Part shown: piece by piece, positions 6,623-15,077 of the stretch
How positions within the stretch are numbered: position 1 is the stretch's first letter
How the letters are laid out: each line of letters opens with the position of its first letter
NCBI RefSeq assembly: GCF_000718555.1
Contig: NZ_JOAN01000014.1
Coordinates: 114,432-178,431 of the forward strand
Reading direction: 5' to 3'
DNA from: Micromonospora chokoriensis
GTDB taxonomy: Bacteria; Actinomycetota; Actinomycetes; Mycobacteriales; Micromonosporaceae
DNA length: 64,000 nt
Made by a program: the position numbers and the translations under genes
The notes under the pieces: model-generated
What the model was told of the DNA's origin: nothing
Database searches by the model: none
The model's input: the letters and a program-made list of their open reading frames with translations, nothing else

Positions 6623-8359
6623 GTGACGACCCTGGACCGGGATGAGACCCACACCCCGGCGGCGCTGCCCCGGCCGGTCGTTACCGGTCGGCCGTTGCCG
6701 CTGCGGGTCGCCGTGCCCCTGGCGGTGGCCGCCGGGCTGGCCCTGCTGGTGGCGTTTCCCCCGTACGGGCTGTGGCCGCTCGCGCCCGTCGGGGTGGCGT
6801 TGCTGGCCGCCGCCGCGCACCGGCGGCGGTTGCGCGCCGGCGCCGGCCTGGGCTTCCTGACCGGGGTGGCGTTGTTCGCCCCGATGCTGGCCTGGACGAA
6901 CCTGCATACCGGCTACCTGCCGTGGGTGCTGCTGTCGCTGCTGCAGGCCGGCTACCTGGCGCTGCTGGGCGCGGCCACCGCCTGGGTGTCGCCGCTGGCC
7001 GACCGCAGCCGCTGGGCGTGGCCGGCGCTGACCGGGCTGCTCTGGGTGGGGCAGGAGGCGCTGCGCGACCGCACCCCGTTCGGCGGGTTCCCGTGGGGGC
7101 GGTTGGCGTTCAGCCAGGACACCTCACCGCTACTGCGCCTCGCCGCGCTGGGCGGCGCGCCGCTGGTGACCTTCGCCGTGGCCCTCGTCGGCGGGTTGCT
7201 GGTCACCGCCGCCTGGCGGGGCTGGGTCACCGCCCAGCGCCGCGCACCGCACAGCCCGCAGGACACCCCTGCGGGCCCGGACAGTCCGCAGGACACCACG
7301 GCACCCCCGGACGCCGTAGCGGGCGCCACGGCGGGCCTGAACGGCCCGCAGGGCGCCACGGCGGCGCGGCGGTGGGCACCGGTGCTCGGACCGGCCGTCG
7401 TGGCCGTCGCGCTGACCGCCGGGGGTCTGTTGGTGCCGGTCGCCACCGCCGGGTCCGGCGCCACCGTCACCGTGGCGATCGTGCAGGGCAACGTGCCGCG
7501 GCTGGGCCTGGACTTCAACGCCCAACGGCAGGCGGTGCTCAACAACCACGTCGACGCCACCATCGAGCTGGCCGCGCGGGTCGCCGCCGGGCAGCAGCGG
7601 CAACCCGACCTGGTGGTGTGGCCGGAGAACTCCAGCGACATCGACCCGCTGCGCAACCCCACCGCCGGGGCACGAATCTCGCAGGCCGCTGACACCGTCG
7701 GGGCGCCGATCCTGGTCGGCGCGGTGCTGCTGGGTCCCGGTGCGGGGCAGGTCCGCAACGCGGGCATCCTGTGGCGGCCCGGCACCGGCGCGGACATGGA
7801 CCAGCTGTACACGAAACGCCACCCGGTGCCGTTCGCCGAGTACGTGCCGCTGCGCAACGTGGCCCGGATGGTCAGCAAGCAGGTCGACCTGATCCGCAGC
7901 GACTTCGTGCCGGGAAGCACCCCGGGCGTGGTACGCGCCGGCCCCACCGTGCTCGGTGACGTGATCTGCTTCGAGGTCGCCTACGACCACGTGGTCCGCG
8001 ACACCGTCACCGGTGGCGCGCAACTGCTGGTGGTGCAGACCAACAACGCCACCTTCAACGTGGCGGAGGCCCGCCAGCAGATGGCCATGGTGCGGTTGCG
8101 GGCGGTGGAGCACGGCCGACCGGCGTTGATGGCCTCCACGGTCGGCGTGTCCGGGTTCGTGGCACCCGACGGGCGGGTAAGCGATGCCACCGGGTTCAAC
8201 ACCCGGGAGGTCGTGGTGCGGCAGTTGCGGCTCGACGACGGGCGTACCCTCGCCACCCGCCTCGGTTGGTGGCCCGAGGTGGCGCTCGCCGCGCTGGCCG
8301 TGGCGGCCCTGGTCGGCGCGGCGGTGCTGCGTCGGCGGCAGCGGGTCAGGCCCGGATAG
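6623..8359 (+). CDS. lnt: Apolipoprotein N-acyltransferase
   Basis: This polytopic membrane enzyme (578 residues) adds the third acyl chain to the N-terminal cysteine of lipoproteins. The N-terminal half has the usual membrane segments (LRVAVPLAVAAGLALLVAFPPYG onward), followed by a nitrilase domain. The catalytic triad is visible as Glu335 in VVWPENSSD, Lys398 in LYTKRHPVPFAEY and Cys449 in VICFEVAYD. Between the last two membrane segments is an unusual proline/glycine-rich insert made of repeated SPQDT/GPQGAT-like units (about residues 210-250). The GTG start lies behind GAGGTGAAG. The mannosyltransferase gene follows by 34 bp; in mycobacteria the two activities are fused in one protein. 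Confidence 0.93.
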   Translation: MTTLDRDETHTPAALPRPVVTGRPLPLRVAVPLAVAAGLALLVAFPPYGLWPLAPVGVALLAAAAHRRRLRAGAGLGFLTGVALFAPMLAWTNLHTGYLPWVLLSLLQAGYLALLGAATAWVSPLADRSRWAWPALTGLLWVGQEALRDRTPFGGFPWGRLAFSQDTSPLLRLAALGGAPLVTFAVALVGGLLVTAAWRGWVTAQRRAPHSPQDTPAGPDSPQDTTAPPDAVAGATAGLNGPQGATAARRWAPVLGPAVVAVALTAGGLLVPVATAGSGATVTVAIVQGNVPRLGLDFNAQRQAVLNNHVDATIELAARVAAGQQRQPDLVVWPENSSDIDPLRNPTAGARISQAADTVGAPILVGAVLLGPGAGQVRNAGILWRPGTGADMDQLYTKRHPVPFAEYVPLRNVARMVSKQVDLIRSDFVPGSTPGVVRAGPTVLGDVICFEVAYDHVVRDTVTGGAQLLVVQTNNATFNVAEARQQMAMVRLRAVEHGRPALMASTVGVSGFVAPDGRVSDATGFNTREVVVRQLRLDDGRTLATRLGWWPEVALAALAVAALVGAAVLRRRQRVRPG

Positions 8360-8393
8360 CAACAGCCGGTACGCCGGCGGGAGCGGAGGAACC

Positions 8394-9203
8394 GTGATCC
8401 AGGCGACCGATACGATCCGACGCCCGGACGAGGTGCCCGGGGTGGGCCGGGTGCTGGTGGTGATCCCCACCTACAACGAGGCCGACAACATCGCCGCGAT
8501 CGTGGGCCGGGTCCGGCGCGCCGTCCCGGCGGTGCAGATCCTCATCGCTGACGACAACAGCCCCGACGGCACCGGCGCGATCGCCGACGCTCTGGCCGAT
8601 GGCGACGCGCACGTGCAGGTGCTGCACCGTCAGGGCAAGCAGGGCCTCGGTGCGGCGTACCTGGCCGGGTTCGGGTGGGCGCGCGAGCGCGGCTACCAGG
8701 CGGTCGTGGAGATGGACGCGGACGGGTCGCACGCTCCGGAGGACCTGCCGGCGTTGCTGGAGGCCGCCCGCGACGCCGACGTGGTGATCGGCTCGCGGTG
8801 GACCAGCGGCGCGCGGGTGCTCAACTGGCCGCTGCGGCGGCTGCTGCTGTCGCGCGGCGGCAACCTGTACGCGCGCCTGGCGCTGGGCATGCCCGTGTCG
8901 GACGCCACCGGCGGTTACCGGGTGTACCGGATCAGCGCGCTGGACGCGATCGGCCTGGAGTCGGTGACCTCCCAGGGTTACTCGTTCCAGGTGGAGCTGT
9001 CCCGGCTGGCGCACCAGGCCGGGGTGCGGATCGTGGAGGTGCCGATCACCTTCGCCGAACGGGAGCACGGCGACAGCAAGATGAGCCCGAAGATCGTGGC
9101 CGAGGCGCTGTGGCGGATCACCGCCTGGGGTGTGCGCGACCGGCGTCAGGCGGTACGCCGTGGCCTGCACGGCACGGCCACCGGTCAGGCGCGGTGGCCG
9201 TGA
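8394..9203 (+). CDS. ppm1: Polyprenol monophosphomannose synthase (family 2 glycosyltransferase)
   Basis: This 269-residue GT2 enzyme transfers mannose from GDP-mannose to polyprenyl phosphate, giving the donor used for lipoglycans and protein O-mannosylation. Key signatures are VVIPTYNEADNI, LIADDNSPDGTGAIAD and VEMDADGSHAPEDLP (the metal-binding DxD-type motif), then SQGYSFQVEL and the FAEREHGDSKM segment typical of dolichol-phosphate mannosyltransferases. The frame is open far upstream, but GTG 8394 with GGAGCGGAGGA immediately before it is the obvious start. It carries no C-terminal membrane domain, so it probably relies on Lnt for membrane association, as in related actinobacteria (inference). 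Confidence 0.92.
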   Translation: MIQATDTIRRPDEVPGVGRVLVVIPTYNEADNIAAIVGRVRRAVPAVQILIADDNSPDGTGAIADALADGDAHVQVLHRQGKQGLGAAYLAGFGWARERGYQAVVEMDADGSHAPEDLPALLEAARDADVVIGSRWTSGARVLNWPLRRLLLSRGGNLYARLALGMPVSDATGGYRVYRISALDAIGLESVTSQGYSFQVELSRLAHQAGVRIVEVPITFAEREHGDSKMSPKIVAEALWRITAWGVRDRRQAVRRGLHGTATGQARWP

Positions 9204-9272
9204 GCGCGACCGTGTCATGCTGGATGAGCGGGACACGTCCATGATGTCGCGCGGGAATGGCGATGAGGTGAG

Positions 9273-9791
9273 ATGCGCCGGAAACTGAGGTTCGCACCGG
9301 TGGCCATCGTGCTGGCGGTGGTGCTGGAGCTGGCGGTGTTCGTCGGTGTGGGACGGGCGCTGGGGTTCGGGACAGCGGTGTTGCTGGTGTTTGCCGCGTC
9401 GCTGCTGGGGTTGGTGCTGATGCACCGCGAGGGGACACGCGCCTGGCGTGGGTTCCGCGCCGCCGCGGCAGCCGGGCAGCCACCGGGGGCGCAGGTGACC
9501 AACGGCATGGTGGGGTTGGCGGGGGCGATGTTGCTGGCGGTGCCCGGCCTGGTCAGCGGGCTGGTCGGGTTGTTGCTGCTGGTGCCGCCGGTGCGCCGCC
9601 TGGCCCGTGCCGGGGTGCGACGCGCCACCGAGCGGCGGGTGTCGTCGATGGTCGCCGGTGACCTGTTCGGGCCCCGCACGGTGCGGGTGCGCCAGGGTGC
9701 GCCGCAGCCGACCCCGCAGCCGCAGGAGCCGGTGGTGGTCGATGGCGGTCGGGCCATCGAGGGTGAGATCGTCGAGCCCGGTCGGCACTGA
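9273..9791 (+). CDS. fxsA: FxsA family membrane protein
   Basis: This 172-residue protein of the FxsA/UPF0716 type starts with an N-terminal hydrophobic helix pair (VAIVLAVVLELAVFVGVG, TAVLLVFAASLLGLVLM). A conserved basic stretch (MHREGTRAWRGFRAA) follows, then a further membrane pair (GMVGLAGAMLLAVPGLVSGLVGLLLLVPPVRRLAR) and a charged tail. The E. coli member suppresses phage T7 exclusion by F plasmids; the role in actinomycetes is not established. It lies in the frequently seen lnt-ppm-fxsA-rbpA order, 69 bp after ppm1, with its own start preceded by GATGAGGTGAG. Confidence 0.88.
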   Translation: MRRKLRFAPVAIVLAVVLELAVFVGVGRALGFGTAVLLVFAASLLGLVLMHREGTRAWRGFRAAAAAGQPPGAQVTNGMVGLAGAMLLAVPGLVSGLVGLLLLVPPVRRLARAGVRRATERRVSSMVAGDLFGPRTVRVRQGAPQPTPQPQEPVVVDGGRAIEGEIVEPGRH

Positions 9792-9811
9792 GACGAAGCA
9801 CAGAAACGACA

Positions 9812-9838
9812 GCGCCCCCGGGGAAACCCCGGGGGCGC
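9812..9838. terminator. Bidirectional terminator between fxsA and rbpA
   Basis: A perfect 12-bp stem (GCGCCCCCGGGG and its complement) with an AAA loop lies in the 67-bp gap between convergent fxsA and rbpA. It has no long T run, as is common in GC-rich actinomycetes, but its position and stability support a shared terminator. Confidence 0.75.
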
Positions 9839-9858
9839 CGTCGTGTGCGTCGTGCGGC

Positions 9859-10200
9859 TCAGGCGCGGCCGCGGCGGGTCCGAACCTCCTGAAGGCGCTC
9901 CTCGAGGATGTCCTCCAGCTCGGCGATCGAGCGCCGCTCCAGAAGCATGTCCCAGTGGGTGCGCGGCGGCTTGGCCTTCTTCTGCTCCGGCTCGTTGCCG
10001 TCGACAAGTCGGGCGACGCTGCCGTCGAACTTGCATTCCCAGGTCATCGGGACCTCGGCGTCGACGGCGAACGGCACCTCGAACTGGTGGCCCTTGGCGC
10101 AGAGGTACTCGCGGGTCTGACGCGGCGCGAGCTCCGTGTTGCGGTCGGATTCATAGCTCACCGCGCCAAGGCGGCTTCCGCGCAGCATACGCTCGCCCAT
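9859..10200 (-). CDS. rbpA: RNA polymerase-binding protein RbpA
   Basis: This 113-residue actinobacterial transcription factor binds RNA polymerase and group 1/2 sigma factors and stabilises the open complex. The start ATG at 10200 gives MGERMLRGSRLGAVSYESDRN, the characteristic N-terminus. CAKGHQFEVPF with MTWECKFDG forms the core domain with two cysteines. The basic linker (EQKKAKPPRTHWDMLLERRS) and the sigma-interaction helix (IAELEDILEERLQEVRTRRG) follow. Its presence is a firm marker of the Actinobacteria. The longer upstream frame is rejected because conservation begins at MGER. Confidence 0.96.
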   Translation of the reverse strand: MGERMLRGSRLGAVSYESDRNTELAPRQTREYLCAKGHQFEVPFAVDAEVPMTWECKFDGSVARLVDGNEPEQKKAKPPRTHWDMLLERRSIAELEDILEERLQEVRTRRGRA

Positions 10201-10430
10201 GATCGACTTCCCCTCGTTCGTGGTGCTGGTCTTCTGGGTGTAACGGTGCGTTCCCGTCGAGCCATTCCCGCCCGAGGGCGTGAGGCATCCACGGGTGGGC
10301 CGGGACCAAGGGTATCCGGCCGCAACGGTCACCCGGTGAGGTGATCCCCAGGTGAGTCGCGACGGCGGTGTGTGTCCGCTGCCACCGGGGGGTTAACCGC
10401 CCGAGCCTACCGAAGGTTGCGCCACGCTGA

Positions 10431-11585
10431 TCAGGTGGCGTCACCGCCCGTGGCGGCACCGAGGCGGGCCAGCGCCAGCGCCAGGTCACTGACCTGGTCA
10501 CCGAGCTGCGCCACCCGCCGCTGGGCCAGGTCCCGGTCGGTCTCGGCGGCGTCGAGTCGTACCGTCAGGGCGGTGCGGTGACCCTCGGCGGTCGCCGCGG
10601 CCTGCCGGGCCACGCTCAGCTCGGCGGTGAGCGTGTCGCGATGGGCGGCCAGGGCGGCCAACTCGGCGCGCAGCCGCGCGGCCAACTCCGCAGCCTCCTG
10701 CCGGGCCTCGTCGGCCTGCCGGGCGGCGACCTCGGCGCGGTCGCGGGCCCGGTCTGCCTGCTCGCGCGCGCGGGCGGCGTCAGCGGCCTCGGCGCGGGTC
10801 CGCGCGGCGTCGGCGCGAGCCTGCTCGATCTGGCGGCGCACGTCCTGCACCTCGGTCTGCCACCGCCCGGCCCGTTCGGTCGCCTCGGACGCGGCCCGGG
10901 TGGCCCGTTCGGCGTCGGCGCGCACCGCGTCGCGCTCCACGCTCAGGTCGGCCACCCGCTGTCGCTCGGCGTCGCGTTCCGCGCGCAGGTCGGCCACCTC
11001 GGCGCGAGCCTGGTCACGGTCGCGCTCGGCCTGGGCGCGCAGCGCCTGCGCGGCGCTGGCGTCGTGGCGTGCCTGATCGCGGGCGGCCTCGGCGTGCCGT
11101 GCCCGCTCGTCGGCGGCGCTGGCGTGCCGTTGCGCCTGCTCGGCGCGTTGGCGGGCGTCGTCGGCCTCGGTCAGGGCGACGCGGGCCTGCTCGCGGGCAC
11201 GCGCCGCGTCGGCCGCCGCGTTCTCGGCGTCGTCGCGGGCCTCGTCGCGTTCGGTCTGCGCCGCCGCGATCTCGGTGGCGGCCTCCGCGCGGGCCTGGGC
11301 GAGTTGTCGCTGCACGCCCACCGGGGACAACTCGGCGTGCAGCGACTCGGTCAACGTCTCGACGATCTGGTCGAGCCGGTCCACCGCCTCCCAGGTGCGG
11401 GCCACCTGCCCGGGCAGACCGGGTGCGTTGCGGTGACGCATCCGGGTGTTGCGGGAGGCACGTTGGCAGGCGCCGTCGTTGTCCCGGCAGTAGCGAAACG
11501 GTCGGCCCGCGCCGACACGCTGCGCCACCGGCGCTCCACAGTGGGCACACGGGCGGGTCTCGGTGGTGCTGGGCTGGGCGTCCAT
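10431..11585 (-). CDS. Zinc-ribbon long coiled-coil protein of unknown function
   Basis: The protein has 384 residues. The first 45 contain CAHCGAPV and YCRDNDGAC, four cysteines spaced like a small zinc-binding module. From about residue 85 to the end there is an almost uninterrupted alanine-, arginine- and glutamate-rich heptad pattern with very few helix breakers, so most of the chain should be one long coiled coil. The low-complexity alanine/arginine composition explains the large open frames on the other strand. It sits 230 bp upstream of rbpA on the same strand and next to an MFS gene. I do not assign a function; a DNA- or chromosome-binding scaffold is one idea. Confidence 0.75.
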   Translation of the reverse strand: MDAQPSTTETRPCAHCGAPVAQRVGAGRPFRYCRDNDGACQRASRNTRMRHRNAPGLPGQVARTWEAVDRLDQIVETLTESLHAELSPVGVQRQLAQARAEAATEIAAAQTERDEARDDAENAAADAARAREQARVALTEADDARQRAEQAQRHASAADERARHAEAARDQARHDASAAQALRAQAERDRDQARAEVADLRAERDAERQRVADLSVERDAVRADAERATRAASEATERAGRWQTEVQDVRRQIEQARADAARTRAEAADAARAREQADRARDRAEVAARQADEARQEAAELAARLRAELAALAAHRDTLTAELSVARQAAATAEGHRTALTVRLDAAETDRDLAQRRVAQLGDQVSDLALALARLGAATGGDAT

Positions 11586-11611
11586 CGAGGGCGAAGTCTA
11601 GTGCGAGCCGG

Positions 11612-12967
11612 TCAGCTCGCCGCCCGGGCCGTCGCGTCCAGGGTGTAGCGGCGTTGCAGCAGCAGCGCCGCGAGCATCGCCGCCGCCGGCAGCAACCCGA
11701 AGCCGTAGCGGACCGCCGCGAGCGCCGCGTCCGGCTGCACCGGGGACTCACCGGCGGTCGAGGCCACGAAACCACCGACGGTCAGGCACAGCGCGTACGC
11801 GTACGGCCCCAGCGCCGCGCCGGTGGCCTCGGTGGCCGTCCACACCCCGGTGTAGGTGCCGGCACCGGTGCCACCACCAGCGGCGGCGCGGATCACGTCG
11901 GGCAGCATCGAGAACGGCAGCAGTTGCATGCCGGCGAACGCCACCCCGAGCACCGCCACCGCGCCGATGAGCACCGGCAGGCCGGCGGGGCGGCCCACCG
12001 CCAGCACCAGCGAGCCGATCGCGAACGCGGCCTGCGCGCCGAGCAGCGCCCGCTGCTTGCCGACCCGTCGGGCCACCACCAGCCAGACCGGGGTTACCAG
12101 CAGCGCCGGAGCCACGAACGCGGCCACCAGCACCGTGGTCAGGGCGGGCGCCCGCAACTCGTACTCGGCGTAGTAGGGCACCCCGGCGAGCACCAGATGG
12201 GTGGTGGTGGACATCGCCAGGTACGCGGCGACCAGCCACCGGAACTGCCTGTCGCGCAGCGCGGTGCGCAGCGCGCGCCACCCGCCGTGCCCGGTGGCGG
12301 CGGTGCCCGGCGCGGACCCGCGCAGCCGGGCGATGCCGGCGACACCGACGAGCATGGCCGCCAGCATCCCCACGGCGAGGATGACGCCCATGCGTTGGTA
12401 GCCGCCGCGCGTCGCGGCGTCGCCGCCGGTGAGCAGCGGGGCCAGCAGCCCGGAGACGAGGATGCCCAGGGTCAGCACGACCATCCGGAATGCCATCAGC
12501 CGGGTGCGTTCGTGGTAGCCGATGCGCAGGTCGGCCGGGGTGGACAGGTAGGGGACCTGGTAGGCGGCGAAGAGCAGGTTGCCGGCGATGAAGAACACCG
12601 CCACCCAGGCGGCGGCCGGCGCACCGGTGAGGCCGCCGGGCACGGCGAAGAGCCCGGCGAACGCGACCGGCAGGGCGCAGCCGAGCAGCAGCAGGCGACG
12701 CCGGTCGCCGCGTCGGGTCTGCTCGACGTCGGCGCGGTGACCCACCCAGGGATGCAGCAGCACATCGGCGATCTTCGGCAGCAGCAGCGCGAGGCCGGCC
12801 AGCCACGGCCCGACGGCCAGCACGTCGGTGAGGAAATAGAGCAGCAGCAGGCCGGGCACGGTCACCCAGACACCCATGCCGAGTGAGCCGGCGGCGAAGC
12901 CCGCCAGGGGGCCGCGTGGCAGCGTCGCGTCGGTGACGGCCGCGGGCCGCCGGTCCAGCCCGGTCAT
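11612..12967 (-). CDS. MFS transporter, sugar:cation symporter (GPH) type
   Basis: A 451-residue membrane protein with about 12 hydrophobic segments. The N-terminal GSLGMGVWVTVPGLLLLYFLTDVLAVGPWLAGLALLLPKIADVLLHPWVGHRAD and the YQVPYLSTPADL stretch resemble the glycoside-pentoside-hexuronide symporter branch. I chose the ATG at 12967; the frame is open much further upstream, but that part runs antisense through the TetR gene. It is divergent from the TetR gene at 13016 with a 20-bp palindromic operator between them, so it is probably repressed by that regulator. Substrate unknown. Confidence 0.85.
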   Translation of the reverse strand: MTGLDRRPAAVTDATLPRGPLAGFAAGSLGMGVWVTVPGLLLLYFLTDVLAVGPWLAGLALLLPKIADVLLHPWVGHRADVEQTRRGDRRRLLLLGCALPVAFAGLFAVPGGLTGAPAAAWVAVFFIAGNLLFAAYQVPYLSTPADLRIGYHERTRLMAFRMVVLTLGILVSGLLAPLLTGGDAATRGGYQRMGVILAVGMLAAMLVGVAGIARLRGSAPGTAATGHGGWRALRTALRDRQFRWLVAAYLAMSTTTHLVLAGVPYYAEYELRAPALTTVLVAAFVAPALLVTPVWLVVARRVGKQRALLGAQAAFAIGSLVLAVGRPAGLPVLIGAVAVLGVAFAGMQLLPFSMLPDVIRAAAGGGTGAGTYTGVWTATEATGAALGPYAYALCLTVGGFVASTAGESPVQPDAALAAVRYGFGLLPAAAMLAALLLQRRYTLDATARAAS

Positions 12968-12984
12968 CGCCGCATCCTCTCCGC

Positions 12985-13004
12985 AATCCAACGGTTGCTG
13001 GATT
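12985..13004. promoter_or_regulatory. TetR operator, copy 1
   Basis: AATCCA-N8-TGGATT is a dyad in the 48-bp gap between the MFS gene and the divergent TetR gene. The same AATCCAACG-N5-TGGAT pattern with identical spacing recurs at 13695-13714 upstream of the next operon, which makes it a convincing operator for the TetR protein encoded between them. Confidence 0.7.
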
Positions 13005-13015
13005 CTAGGGGCAGA

Positions 13016-13672
13016 ATGACGGCCATGACCATGCCCCGCCGCCGCCCGGGCCGGCCCCGCCGCGACGAGAGCCGGCCGACCCGCGAGGTGGTCCTCACCG
13101 CGGCGACCACGCTCTTCGCCGAACGGGGCTTCGATGCCGTCGGGCTGCGGGAGGTCGCCGCCGCCGCCGGCGTCGACGTGGCCACGGTCGCGCACCACAC
13201 GGGTACGAAGGCAACGCTCTACGACGCCTGCTTCGCCCGGGTCTTCGCCGCCGAGCGGGAGGTGCTGACCGAGGCCGCCGAGCAGGCCCGCGCCGCGCTC
13301 GACGCGGGGCCGGACGCGGCACGGCGGGCCCTGCACGAGCTGGTCGACGTCTTCGTCGACTTCCTGGAGGACCGCCCCGAGACCACCGCGCTGTGGCTGC
13401 GCCGCTGGCTGGAACCGCAGCGGCACGCCGAGCTCGACCAGCGCTATGCCGACCCGCTCTACCGGCTGATCGCGGAGCTGCTCACCGCCGCCGCGGCGGC
13501 CGGGGCGCTGGCCGAGCCGACCCCCCACATCACCGTACGGAGTCTGGTGTGGGCGACGCACGGGCACGTGGTGGCGCTGGCCGCGGGCGCGCCTGGCGCT
13601 CGGGAACGGCGCGAGTTCCGGGCGTTCGTGCATCGCCTGCTCGACGGGTTGTACGGCTCGCCGACCCCTTGA
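13016..13672 (+). CDS. TetR family transcriptional regulator
   Basis: This 218-residue repressor has an N-terminal basic arm (PRRRPGRPRRDESRPTRE) and then the TetR helix-turn-helix (LTAATTLFAERGFDAVGLREVAAAAGVDVATVAHHTGTKATLYDACF), followed by an all-helical ligand domain. ATG 13016 is the most upstream methionine that leaves room for the operator; 13025 and 13031 are in-frame alternatives. The two matching operators at 12985 and 13695 suggest it controls itself, the divergent MFS gene and the downstream FMO-SDR pair. The ligand is unknown but is probably a small lipophilic molecule handled by those enzymes. Confidence 0.88.
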   Translation: MTAMTMPRRRPGRPRRDESRPTREVVLTAATTLFAERGFDAVGLREVAAAAGVDVATVAHHTGTKATLYDACFARVFAAEREVLTEAAEQARAALDAGPDAARRALHELVDVFVDFLEDRPETTALWLRRWLEPQRHAELDQRYADPLYRLIAELLTAAAAAGALAEPTPHITVRSLVWATHGHVVALAAGAPGARERREFRAFVHRLLDGLYGSPTP

Positions 13673-13694
13673 CGGGCCGCTGCCGCGCGACGAT

Positions 13695-13714
13695 TATCCA
13701 TCGGACGTTGGATT
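13695..13714. promoter_or_regulatory. TetR operator, copy 2
   Basis: TATCCA-N8-TGGATT, read on the other strand as AATCCAACG-N5-TGGATA, matches the operator at 12985 in 9 left-half and 5 of 6 right-half bases with the same 20-bp span. It lies 14 bp upstream of the FMO start, where a bound repressor would block transcription. Confidence 0.68.
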
Positions 13715-13727
13715 AGTGGGGGCGGCA

Positions 13728-15077
13728 ATGGGCGTACCACCTCAGGTGGCGGTGATCGGCGCCGGTGCCGCCGGGCTCGCCGCGGTCAAGGCACTACGCG
13801 ACGCCGACCTGCCAACGGTCGGCTTCGAGACCGCCGCGCAGGTCGGCGGTCTCTGGGTGTACGGGGCGCCCGACTCGCCCGCGTACCGCACGCTGCACCT
13901 GAACACCAGCCGTGGCCGCACCCAATTCGCCGACCACCCGATGCCCGCCGACTGGCCCGACTACCCCGACCACCGTCGTGTCGCCGGTTACCTCGCCGAC
14001 TACGCCGAGCGTTTCGGGCTGACCGACGCCATCCGGCTGCGCCACACCGTCGAGCGGGTCACCCGCAACCCCACCGGCACCTGGACGGTCGCCGCCAGCG
14101 GCCCGGACGGCCCGGTCGAGGTCACCGTCGACGCCGTGGTCGTCGCCAACGGGCACAACCGGGTGCCCCGGCGGCCCGAGCCCGGCTACCCCGGCACCTG
14201 CACCGCCGAGCAGATCCACAGCCACGACTACCGAGGCCCGGAGCAGTTGGCCGGCCGGCGGGTCCTGGTCGTCGGCGGCGGTAACTCCGCGATGGACATC
14301 GCCGTGGACGCCTCCTACGCCGCCACCCGCACCCTGCTATCGCTGCGCCGGGGCGTCTGGGTGGTGCCGAAGTACCTGCTGGGTCGCCCCTCGGACACCC
14401 TCAACGGGGCGTTGGCCCGCCGACTGCCGTGGCGTCTGCGTCAACGCATCAGCCAGGCGATGCTGAGCACCACCGTCGGCAACCCCGCCCGCTACGGGCT
14501 GCCCGCGCCGACGCACGGCTTCCTGCAGGACCATCCGACGCTGTCTGACGGGTTGCTGTCGCGGCTGACCCACGGTGACGTCGAGGCCCGACCCGGTGTC
14601 GCCGCCCTCGACGGCGATCGGGTGGAGTTCACCGACGGCCGCAGCGACAGCGTCGATCTGATCATCTGGTGCACCGGCTACCGGGTGGACGTCCCGTTCC
14701 TCGACCCGGCGCTGCTCGCCGGCGGCGCGGACACCGTGGCGTTGTACCGACACGTGTTTCACCCCGACGCCCCCGGGTTGAGCTTCGTCGGGTTGATGCA
14801 GTCCACCGGTTCGGCGTTCCCCCTGGTCGAGGCGCAGGCCAAGCTGATCGCGGCGCAACTGTCCGGCCGGTACGCGCTGCCGGACCCGGACCGACAGCGC
14901 GCCGTCTGCCGGGCCGAGCTGCGGGCCGCGACCGCCCGCTGGGGTCAGCGCCGCCCGGCGATGCGCGTGGACTTCGACGTCTACCTGGCTGAGCTGGCCA
15001 GGGAGTTGACCGCCGGGACCCGCCGTGCCCGCGCCGACGTTTCCGGCGCGGCGTCCTCGGCGCGAGCAGCACAGTGA
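13728..15077 (+). CDS. Flavin-containing monooxygenase family NAD(P)/FAD oxidoreductase
   Basis: This 449-residue protein resembles FMO/Baeyer-Villiger-type monooxygenases. The FAD-binding VIGAGAAGLAAVKAL is at the N-terminus. The FMO-type LHLNTSRGRTQFADHPMP region follows, then a second dinucleotide site RVLVVGGGNSAMDIAVDASY for NADPH, and near the C-terminus WCTGYRVDVPFL. ATG 13728 with GTGGGGGCGG before it is the best start. The stop overlaps the SDR start by 4 bp (GTGA), so the two probably act on the same substrate, for example oxygenation of a ketone or heteroatom and reduction of a partner carbonyl (inference). Confidence 0.88.
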   Translation: MGVPPQVAVIGAGAAGLAAVKALRDADLPTVGFETAAQVGGLWVYGAPDSPAYRTLHLNTSRGRTQFADHPMPADWPDYPDHRRVAGYLADYAERFGLTDAIRLRHTVERVTRNPTGTWTVAASGPDGPVEVTVDAVVVANGHNRVPRRPEPGYPGTCTAEQIHSHDYRGPEQLAGRRVLVVGGGNSAMDIAVDASYAATRTLLSLRRGVWVVPKYLLGRPSDTLNGALARRLPWRLRQRISQAMLSTTVGNPARYGLPAPTHGFLQDHPTLSDGLLSRLTHGDVEARPGVAALDGDRVEFTDGRSDSVDLIIWCTGYRVDVPFLDPALLAGGADTVALYRHVFHPDAPGLSFVGLMQSTGSAFPLVEAQAKLIAAQLSGRYALPDPDRQRAVCRAELRAATARWGQRRPAMRVDFDVYLAELARELTAGTRRARADVSGAASSARAAQ

